Assembly (NCBI RefSeq): GCF_947259555.1 | Contig: NZ_CAMYMD010000009.1 | Coordinates: 1-45,720, forward strand | Reading direction: 5' to 3' | Length of the DNA stretch: 45,720 nt | Source: an uncultured Roseovarius sp. | GTDB lineage: Bacteria > Pseudomonadota > Alphaproteobacteria > Rhodobacterales > Rhodobacteraceae | In this document: positions 1-7,173 of the stretch, piece by piece | How the letters are laid out: each line of letters opens with the position of its first letter | How positions within the stretch are numbered: position 1 is the stretch's first letter | The notes under the pieces: generated by a model | What the model was told of the DNA's origin: nothing | The model's database searches: none | What the model saw: the letters and a program-made list of their open reading frames with translations, nothing else | Position numbers and translations under genes: made by a program

Positions 1-1717
1 CATCGTTGCCATCGCCGCCATTAACCACGTCGCTGCCAAAGCTCGCGCCCATGGTGTCAGCGCCGGTGCCGCCATCGAGCGTGTCATCGCCGGGCCCGCC
101 ATTGACCACGTCATTGCCCGCGCCGCCATCCATGAGGTCGTTGTCAAGGCCGCCGCCCATGAAGTCGTCACCCTCGCCGCCGTTCATGGTGTCATCGCCG
201 GGACCGCCGCCCATGCTGTCATTGCCGGCATCACCGTTGACCTGATCGTTGCCCTCAGCACCGCCCATGTTGTCATCGCCGTCGCCGCCGCTCAGCACAT
301 CATTGCCCGCAAGGCCAAAGATCCCGTCATCCCCACCAAGGCCGTCGAGAACGTCATCCCCTGAATTACCGGTCAGCAAATCGGCCTGCTCAGTGCCCAG
401 ATCGGTGACGGGAACATCAAGCGCCGAGGCAATAAACCCGGAATCGTTGGTCAGGGCAAAGTCGAGAACCGCATTTTCGAAGGACTCGCTGTCTTCCTGC
501 AGCCCAGCGTCCAGAGCCGCCTGCCGCGCGGATGCGAGCACATCGGGGTCCAATGTGTCGAGAGAGACGATCTCACCGGGGAAATCCGCCTGATAGAAGC
601 CGTCCGGGCTTTCACCTGAGTCATAACTGAAAAGGCTATCCCCAAAATTGGTGACACGCCAATCGTCGCGGAACCCGCCATAGAGCTCCTCGAACACCAG
701 CGGCTGCGCGAGGACCGTACCATCGGCGCGTGCAATGTCATTGTCGGGGTTGCCGTCGCCGTCGCCAAGCAATCCTTCCAGTGCGCCACGCAATTCTGAA
801 TTCAGGCGCACATCGATGTCTAGGCGGCCATCACGCACCCGGACGACCACCTGACTGTCGCCGTCTCCCACCTCGCCATCAGCGCCGGGATAGACGATGG
901 TGTAGCTGTCACCTTGCCGAAAGATGCGCCCGTTGCCCACGTCGAGCGCGTCGCCATCGTCAAGGGCAACCGCATTGCCATCGACATGAAGCGGTTGGGC
1001 GTCTGCCGAGTCGATCATCACGGGCGAGCCGTCGACGCTGGTGGCGATCGCCTGGTTCACGCTGACGTTCTCGCCGACAGGCACCATCCGTGATTGCAAT
1101 TCAAAGCCCTGATCGTCGGTCGAACGAAGCAGGACAAATTCACCGGCGGCCTGAAAGTCGTAATTGGCCCCGTCGAGCGTCCTCAGATGCGGATCACCCG
1201 AGACCCAGGCTGGCGGGATATCGAAAGAAAACGCCGGCAGGCCGCCGATGAAATCTTCAATGATATCGGGAAACTGGATATCCGGCCCGTCCATCTGGAA
1301 AGCGTCGAACAGGAGCGTCTCCTCAGGAACGCCATCCAGCAGGCTTCGGATGGTGTCAAATCCTTGAGTGACAAAGCTGGTGTCACCATCGGCGATGGAT
1401 TGTAGCACCGAAATCGACTGATCAATGGCTTCATCGACGGTCACACCATCAGGCAAAGTATCGGCGGTGATGCTCGCTTCGAGTTGTGTCCGCACATCGG
1501 GAATCACGCTCTGGAGAAAGCTGAAATCCGTGGCCAGCAGGTTCTGCTCAGCCGTATCAAGGATACCCAGGTACTCACCCACCGTGATACCTTCAGGATC
1601 GACCAAAAAAGCCGAGGTTATTTCCTGCTCCCCCAGAAACCCGGCAGTAGAGGCCAAAAGCCCGTTTATTGCAGTGAAATCTTCGATGCTCGTGATGTCA
1701 AACGCGTCAGGAAACAT
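1..1717 (-). CDS. VWD-domain plus RTX calcium-binding secreted protein (3' end outside window)
   Basis: The reading frame is open from an ATG at 1717 to the window edge (572 codons), so the C terminus is missing. A GGAG lies about 7 nt before the ATG. The acidic N terminus is followed near residue 172 by a VWD-like motif (GDPHLRTLDG) and a YDFQAAGEF stretch. Further on there is GLLGDGDGNPDND, a VWD-type segment. From about residue 450 the protein is built of GGxGxDxxx nonapeptides, the Ca2+-binding RTX repeat. RTX proteins of this kind are normally exported by type I secretion using a C-terminal signal, which is not visible here. The repeat block is nearly the same as that of the upstream neighbour, so the two are tandem paralogues. 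Role (adhesion, matrix or S-layer) cannot be decided from the sequence. Confidence 0.85.
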   Translation of the reverse strand, partial: MFPDAFDITSIEDFTAINGLLASTAGFLGEQEITSAFLVDPEGITVGEYLGILDTAEQNLLATDFSFLQSVIPDVRTQLEASITADTLPDGVTVDEAIDQSISVLQSIADGDTSFVTQGFDTIRSLLDGVPEETLLFDAFQMDGPDIQFPDIIEDFIGGLPAFSFDIPPAWVSGDPHLRTLDGANYDFQAAGEFVLLRSTDDQGFELQSRMVPVGENVSVNQAIATSVDGSPVMIDSADAQPLHVDGNAVALDDGDALDVGNGRIFRQGDSYTIVYPGADGEVGDGDSQVVVRVRDGRLDIDVRLNSELRGALEGLLGDGDGNPDNDIARADGTVLAQPLVFEELYGGFRDDWRVTNFGDSLFSYDSGESPDGFYQADFPGEIVSLDTLDPDVLASARQAALDAGLQEDSESFENAVLDFALTNDSGFIASALDVPVTDLGTEQADLLTGNSGDDVLDGLGGDDGIFGLAGNDVLSGGDGDDNMGGAEGNDQVNGDAGNDSMGGGPGDDTMNGGEGDDFMGGGLDNDLMDGGAGNDVVNGGPGDDTLDGGTGADTMGASFGSDVVNGGDGND

Positions 1718-1822
1718 GATCGCTCCATTTTGATATTCTGAGTTTGATCGCTGTTGAAAAAATTCCCGGTCGGCACCCGTTAATAGACGGGATCACAGGC
1801 CGGACAGCGTGGCACATACTCA

Positions 1823-1853
1823 ACACGGGGCACCAATCGGTGCCCCGTGTTTT
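1823..1853. terminator. Strong hairpin between the two RTX genes
   Basis: A 12-bp perfect stem (ACACGGGGCACC with its complement) and a 4-nt AATC loop lie 20 nt beyond the stop of the 1253-aa RTX gene. The T-run follows the stem on the plus strand; on the minus strand, in which both genes are read, only a short T stretch follows. It may attenuate read-through from the first RTX gene into the second rather than stop it completely. Confidence 0.55.
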
Positions 1854-1872
1854 CTTGAAGTGGCGGATTGCG

Positions 1873-4800
1873 TCACCCGATGAACGAGAAGTCATCCAGC
1901 GTCAGATCCGCCGCGGCGACGCCCTCGACCAGCACGAGGTGCCCGTCGATATCCATCTGCGCGCCGCCCTCGACATCGGTGATGTTCAGTGCGTCGAGGA
2001 AGCCCGACAGACCGTTGCCGCCGTTGTCGATATTTGCCTCGCCGGTTTCGAGGTTGGTGGTCCGGATCAGGAAGCTGTCGGTGCCGTCCTCAAAGTCGGT
2101 GATGACATCGTTATCGCCGTCCTTGAAGAAGTTGAAGACGAACACATCCGCGCCATCGCCGCCGGTCATATCGTCATCGCCGTCACCGCCGTTGATAGAG
2201 TCGTCGCCCGCGCCGCCGTCGATGGTGTCGTCACGGCCGCCACCGGCGAGGAAGTCGTTGCCGTCACCGCCGAGGATGTCGTCGTTGCCTTCGCCGCCGC
2301 CAACGCTGTCATCACCAGCGCCTGCGTCGATCGTATCCTGACCCGTTCCGCCGCCGATGTCGTCATTGCCGTCACCGCCATTGACCTCGTCCGCACCGAT
2401 GTTGGCGCCCATGGTGTCATTGCCTGCGCCGCCATCGAGCGTATCGTTGCCGGACGAGGAATTGACCACATCGTTGCCGTCACCGCCATCCATGAGGTCG
2501 TCGTCAAGCCCGCCGCCCATGAAGTCGTCGCCCTCGCCGCCGTTCATGGTGTCATTGCCGGGACCGCCGCCAAGGTTGTCATTGCCGGCATCGCCATTGA
2601 CAAGGTCATTGCCTTCGGCCCCGCCCATGTTGTCATCGCCGTCGCCGCCGCTCAACGCGTCATCGCCCTCGAGGCCAAAGACGCCGTCGTCACCGCCAAG
2701 GCCCTGGATGGTATCATCCCCGTTCGAGCCGACGAGATTATTGGCCTCATCATCTGCGACCGGAGCATCGTCATCGGTGATGGTCGTGCTGGCACTTGAG
2801 CCGACAATGGCGACCGTATCGCGCGCTGCACCCTCGACGTCGATCGTGACACTGATGGTTTCGTCCTGCTCAAACTCTTCGTCGCCTGTAATGACGACAG
2901 AGACGTTCTGAGAGGTTTCGCCATCAGCAAAGGACACCGTCACCGGATCGAGCGAGGACGACACGTCATCGGCGTCGGCAGTGCCGCCAAATGCGACTTC
3001 GACATCAAGCTCACCAGACGCATCGCCGATCCGGTAGATTTCGAAGAGTGCTGTCCGCTCTCCGCTATCGCCTTCATTGATGGCCTGCGACGCGGCGGTC
3101 ACACCGATGGTCGCCCCAAGCGCGGGCGTGTTCTGCGGTGCCGTTTCCTCTGTCGGGGTTGCCGCGAGCTGCGTCGCACTGGTCGCAAAGCTCGAGTTGG
3201 AGGTCAGCGCCACGTCGAGGATCGCAGCTTCGCGCAGGATCGGATCGGTCAGCCCCGAGGCGTCCACGATCGCCGTTGCATTGGCCAGAACCTGCGGCGG
3301 AAGGTCGTCAAGCGTGAGGATCACCCGCGGGAAGCTGTCATCCTGGAAATCAGCCGTCGTTTCACCCTCGGCGCGATCAAACAGCGCAGTGTCATCCGTG
3401 ATCCGCCAGCTGTCCGCGTACTCGCCATAGAGCACGTCGAAATCCACCGGTTGGGTCAGCACATTCCCCTCACGTGTCGCGAGATCATTGCTGGTGTCGC
3501 CGTCGGCGTTGCCCAGAAGACCATGCACCGAACCACCCTCGCGGTCCTCGTTGAGGAAGGCGCAGACGTTCATATAGCCATCGAACAGACCCACCTTGAT
3601 TTGCTCGCCTGATGGCATCACGACCGTATATTCGTCAGTCTCACCGTCAAAGAAGATCTGACCGTCACCCACATCGACCGGGCCGTCGAGTGTATTGATC
3701 TCGGTCGGCTCGCCATCAATTGTCAGCACCGGATCGCCGGCCACATCAATCTGAACGCGGCTGCCATCGACATCCATCGCCATGACTGTGATGACCGAGA
3801 CCGCATCGTTGATCGGCTCGGTGCGCACCTGCACGTTGATCGGGTCGCCAGATGTCGACTCAAGCAAGGTGAACTCACCCACCGCCTGGAAATCATAGCC
3901 AAGGCCATCGAGCGTGGTCAGGTGAGGATCACCAAAGATGTCGGCCTCGACCGGGGGTGGCGGCGGCGCACGCACGATGTCGTCATCGATGATCGTGCCC
4001 GTCGCGAACTCGGCCCCGGAAAACAGCGCCTCGACCGAAACACTCGGATCAGAAGCAATCGCGTCGATGATTTCAACGGCGAACGTCTCGTCAAGCTCAG
4101 GCACGTCGTCACCGGCGACCGAGAATGTCACTGTTGCACTCGGCGCGCCCGCATTGATGGTGGTCATGTCCACCGTGGGCAGGTTGACCGCCATGTCCGC
4201 GTTGTCGGCTGTCGAGAAGAGATCGAAGAAGGCCTCGACGTCAACATCAACATCGACATCCATATTGCCGAACCGGTTCACATCGAACGAGATATCGACA
4301 GAGCCCGAGTCGCCTTCGAGCACGCTGGCATCACTGATCGTCAGATAAACCGGCGCAGGGTCCGGGTCCTTCACGTCGATGGTCACGGTCGCCGTATCGG
4401 TCAGGATGCCGTCACTGATCGAATAGGTGAAACTGTCGGTCGCGTCCTGCCCCTCGGGCAAGGCGTCAAACGCCCCGTTCGGATCGTAGAAGAACGAGCC
4501 ATTTGCGCCAAGGGTGATCTCTGCGCCGGAGGGCAAAAGCAGAGTGTCGCCCACATTGACCGGGCTGGTGCCCTCGAACCCGACAACCGATATAACGTCG
4601 AGCGGGTCGGGATCACTGTCATTGATAAGCACACTGGGTGTCAGGATCAGGCTGTCCCGGTCGGTGGTGAAACCGGGTGCCATGTTGCCACCATCATCCA
4701 CCGCAATTGGGGCATTGTTCCCCTCGGATACGATCGACGCCTGTGTCGTCAGGTTGAAACCGGCAAAGAAGATGTTGTCATCATTCGACGGGTTGAGCGT

Positions 4801-5634
4801 CTCGACGAGAATGAGGCGGTCACCGGTTACGAGGAAGCCGTCGCGTGCAAGGTCGTAAAGCTCGTCATCCGAACGCTGGATCTCTTCCTGCGTATCGCCG
4901 GCTGGCAGCGCGTTGGGATCTTCGGGGTTGGCCGGATCGTCGCCAAGGCCGCCGATGGTGATCAAGCCCCCATTCCCGGAGCTGCCATCGTCAAAGCCCC
5001 CTGCCGATGAGGTCAGACGCTCGCCATTGATGTCGACATTCGACTGCTGGTCAAACGACGAGTTCCCGGATTGGAAGCCAAAGCCGATGCCGAGCGACAT
5101 CAGAACCTGAAGATTGTCATCGACGATCAGCGGGTCGTTGAGATTGAGGCTGAAATTATCACCATCCTGATTGGTGAAGCCGTCAAACAACGCAATGGTG
5201 CGCTCGGTCTCCTGCGGATTGGAGTAGATGACTTCAAGCGAATAGCCGTCAATGCTGCTGCCCATATTTGAGACGCTGAATGTGAATGGATCAACATCTC
5301 CGTCGCCGATGACGCCACTGACAAATTCCGTTACGTCCGCGCGATGAGCCTGTAGCGAAAACCCGCTTGTTACTCCGAGCGAGATGAATTCGTTCGGCGT
5401 CGTGATACCGTCGCCATCGTCGTTCTCCACCGTGATCGCCTGCTCACCGCTTGAGAGTGTCACCGTTGGATCGGCTGACCCGGAAAAGTCCGACGCGTGC
5501 AGGAATGCCGCTACGACCTCTGACCCCTCAGGTACGACCGCAGAGATGTCGCCTCCGTTGTCGCGGCTACCGGATGTTGCATCCAACGACCAGTTGCCCC
5601 TGCCGGAAAACGTAAAAAACGAACTCAAAGCCAT
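1873..5634 (-). CDS. Large multidomain secreted protein: cadherin-like, Calx-beta, VWD, RTX repeats
   Basis: 1253 residues, strongly acidic. The start at 5634 (MALSSFF) is chosen because AGGGGG sits 7 nt upstream; the frame is open further upstream without such a site. Residues 1-300 match no family I recognise. About 305-422 is a cadherin-like/VCBS Ig fold (NDSDPDPLDVISV, DSFTYSISDG). About 425-553 is Calx-beta-like (LEGDSG, GTIIDDD). About 565-745 is VWD-like (GDPHLTTLDG, GLLGNADGD). About 840-955 is a second Calx-beta (INEGDSGE, ITDDDA). About 965-1165 is RTX repeats, followed by DVFVFNFFKDGDNDVITDF, typical of the cap after RTX blocks. There is no Sec signal, which fits type I secretion, but no ABC exporter/MFP genes are in view. 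A surface, adhesion or matrix role is inference. Confidence 0.88.
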   Translation of the reverse strand: MALSSFFTFSGRGNWSLDATSGSRDNGGDISAVVPEGSEVVAAFLHASDFSGSADPTVTLSSGEQAITVENDDGDGITTPNEFISLGVTSGFSLQAHRADVTEFVSGVIGDGDVDPFTFSVSNMGSSIDGYSLEVIYSNPQETERTIALFDGFTNQDGDNFSLNLNDPLIVDDNLQVLMSLGIGFGFQSGNSSFDQQSNVDINGERLTSSAGGFDDGSSGNGGLITIGGLGDDPANPEDPNALPAGDTQEEIQRSDDELYDLARDGFLVTGDRLILVETLNPSNDDNIFFAGFNLTTQASIVSEGNNAPIAVDDGGNMAPGFTTDRDSLILTPSVLINDSDPDPLDVISVVGFEGTSPVNVGDTLLLPSGAEITLGANGSFFYDPNGAFDALPEGQDATDSFTYSISDGILTDTATVTIDVKDPDPAPVYLTISDASVLEGDSGSVDISFDVNRFGNMDVDVDVDVEAFFDLFSTADNADMAVNLPTVDMTTINAGAPSATVTFSVAGDDVPELDETFAVEIIDAIASDPSVSVEALFSGAEFATGTIIDDDIVRAPPPPPVEADIFGDPHLTTLDGLGYDFQAVGEFTLLESTSGDPINVQVRTEPINDAVSVITVMAMDVDGSRVQIDVAGDPVLTIDGEPTEINTLDGPVDVGDGQIFFDGETDEYTVVMPSGEQIKVGLFDGYMNVCAFLNEDREGGSVHGLLGNADGDTSNDLATREGNVLTQPVDFDVLYGEYADSWRITDDTALFDRAEGETTADFQDDSFPRVILTLDDLPPQVLANATAIVDASGLTDPILREAAILDVALTSNSSFATSATQLAATPTEETAPQNTPALGATIGVTAASQAINEGDSGERTALFEIYRIGDASGELDVEVAFGGTADADDVSSSLDPVTVSFADGETSQNVSVVITGDEEFEQDETISVTIDVEGAARDTVAIVGSSASTTITDDDAPVADDEANNLVGSNGDDTIQGLGGDDGVFGLEGDDALSGGDGDDNMGGAEGNDLVNGDAGNDNLGGGPGNDTMNGGEGDDFMGGGLDDDLMDGGDGNDVVNSSSGNDTLDGGAGNDTMGANIGADEVNGGDGNDDIGGGTGQDTIDAGAGDDSVGGGEGNDDILGGDGNDFLAGGGRDDTIDGGAGDDSINGGDGDDDMTGGDGADVFVFNFFKDGDNDVITDFEDGTDSFLIRTTNLETGEANIDNGGNGLSGFLDALNITDVEGGAQMDIDGHLVLVEGVAAADLTLDDFSFIG

Positions 5635-6135
5635 GTTACTTCCCCCTAAGTTTGCCGCCCACACAAAATTGAACGACTCGCACTTGAAATGATAATTAAG
5701 TGTGTAACAAATGGAGTTTTCGCGCAAGATTCTAATTTATCTCATCTTTTATTCCCAACCTGAACACTGCGCAGCAACGACAAGCGCCCTCTCAAAGGGC
5801 ACATCCACCAATGTTGCAGAACCCCAACAGAAACGTGATTGCTCTTGAACACGCCCGGCACCAAGAGGCGTTTTCTGCGTAAGCTCCAAGCCTGTCTGAT
5901 GGCATCGCCAAATTACGGACGCTTTTGGTACCGCGGAGCCGTCGATCAGGCATAGCCTGAACTGCGCTCACCTACGAATAAAGATGCGGTGCCGGCGGTA
6001 TATGCTATCCTCAGCGATGAATCGGGAGGCCACCCCACATCACTCATGTCAGCTATTTCAACACGGCCTATCCCGATCAGCCCGCTTTACGCTTTCAGAG
6101 GGCCGATTGCCCTCTCTTTGACCAAGGAGTTTGAT
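5635..6135. other. Divergent intergenic region of about 500 bp
   Basis: This lies between the divergently read RTX gene and the OpuAC-type gene. The first 130 bp next to the RTX start are clearly AT-rich compared with the surroundings and must hold its promoter, but I see no convincing -35/-10 pair. The remainder has no ORF with coding character; the in-frame extension of the OpuAC gene back to 5989 has no ribosome site. A small hairpin at 6097-6115 is listed separately. Confidence 0.5.
6097..6115 (+). promoter_or_regulatory. Hairpin in the leader of the OpuAC-type gene
   Basis: The 7-bp stem AGAGGGC/GCCCTCT with a 5-nt loop is followed by CTTTG and lies only 9 nt before the AAGGAG ribosome site of the downstream gene. 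It could be a weak upstream terminator or influence translation; the T-run is too short for a confident terminator. Confidence 0.3.
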
Positions 6136-7080
6136 ATGAAATCAACCTGTTGCGCGCTCGCTCTTTGCGCGTTAGCCCTGCCGGCCACGGCCGCTGACCT
6201 GGGCAAGACCGAAGAGCCTATAAAGCTCGCACTTACGGAACAGACCGGCTCTCGGATCACGGCGCATGTCGCGGCCGAAATGCTCAAGGCTGCCGGATAC
6301 ACTGTCGAGTTTGTGGCGGCTGACGAACTTTCGGTATTTCGCCAGATGGACCGAGGTAATATCGACGCCAATCTGGAAGTCTGGCCCGCCAATGCCGCGC
6401 CCTCGTTCAATGATCTGGTCAACGAGCGCAAGATCATCGAGTTGGGCGAGCTTGGGGTCGCGCCTGTCGAGGGGCTGGCCTATCCAGCGCACATGGAGAC
6501 TACCTGTCCGGGACTGCCGGCACTGGACGCTCTGCGCGATTGTGCGGCATCCTTTGCCACGGACGGCGGCATGCCGCTTCTGACCGATTATCCGGTCGAG
6601 TGGGAAGGGCCCGGCGCAGATCTGGTGAGCGCCCTCGCGCTGCCGTTCGACGCGGCACCGGCCACATCGGAACAGGCACTGGTTGACACACTGGTTGAGG
6701 CCAGCATCGAAGGCACACCGGCACTGGCCATGTTCTGGCAGCCGCATTGGGTCGTCGCGGCGCATGACCTGCGCTTTGTCGATCTGCCCACAGCCGAGGC
6801 CGCGTGCTACGAAGATGCCGGCTGGGGTCCGAATCCTGAGGCAATCGGAGATTGCGGATTTCCTGCTCTCACTTCTGTCAAATCGGTGGTGCATGGTTTC
6901 AAGACGCGTTGGCCAGCCGCCTATTTTCTGCTGGAGGATTTCCAGATCAGCAATGAAACGCAGGCCGCCTTGATGGTCGCGGTGGAGCGCGACGGACGCC
7001 CGGTCGCCGATGTCGCGGCAGAGTGGGCTGCGGAAAACGAAGACAGGTGGCGGCCGCTCATCGAGCGCGTGATCAACTGA
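6136..7080 (+). CDS. OpuAC-type ABC transporter substrate-binding protein (quaternary amine or similar)
   Basis: 314 residues. The ATG at 6136 is preceded by AAGGAG (6124-6129) and opens a Sec signal peptide (MKSTCCALALCALALPATAA, cleavage after about residue 20). The mature part has the OpuAC/ProX pattern: LALTEQTGSRITAHVAAEML near the N terminus, DANLEVWPAN with the aromatic/acidic ligand-site residues, and MFWQPHWVVAA in the second lobe. Such proteins capture glycine betaine, choline, proline betaine or related solutes in the periplasm for an ABC importer. No permease or ATPase gene lies next to it here, so it is an orphan receptor in this window and the ligand is unknown. Confidence 0.85.
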   Translation: MKSTCCALALCALALPATAADLGKTEEPIKLALTEQTGSRITAHVAAEMLKAAGYTVEFVAADELSVFRQMDRGNIDANLEVWPANAAPSFNDLVNERKIIELGELGVAPVEGLAYPAHMETTCPGLPALDALRDCAASFATDGGMPLLTDYPVEWEGPGADLVSALALPFDAAPATSEQALVDTLVEASIEGTPALAMFWQPHWVVAAHDLRFVDLPTAEAACYEDAGWGPNPEAIGDCGFPALTSVKSVVHGFKTRWPAAYFLLEDFQISNETQAALMVAVERDGRPVADVAAEWAAENEDRWRPLIERVIN

Positions 7081-7110
7081 CGGCAATCGCGCCTCCGATG
7101 AAAAAGGAAA

Positions 7111-7134
7111 CGCCCCGGAAAGTTTTCCGGGGCG
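7111..7134. terminator. Bidirectional terminator between convergent genes
   Basis: A perfect 11-bp stem (CGCCCCGGAAA with its complement, 2-nt loop) lies between the stops of the OpuAC gene and the TIGR02302 gene. Minus-strand read-out continues into TTTCCTTTTTC, so it serves best for the minus-strand lysA operon; on the plus strand no T-run follows. Confidence 0.7.
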
Positions 7135-7173
7135 GGACATAGCGCAGACCGTTCTCGTAAAGCCGATTCCCGA

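Noticed and set aside
2166..2700. CRISPR-like regular repeats
   Set aside because: The period is about 27 bp and the units are coding RTX nonapeptides without spacer/repeat division.
1744..2799. Plus-strand 351-aa open frame with Val/Ala/Ile repeats
   Set aside because: It is the antisense reading of the RTX repeat DNA; its regularity comes from the GGxGxDxxx codons on the minus strand.
3922..5010. 362-aa plus-strand frame
   Set aside because: Antisense to the 1253-aa gene, with no ribosome site and no domain.
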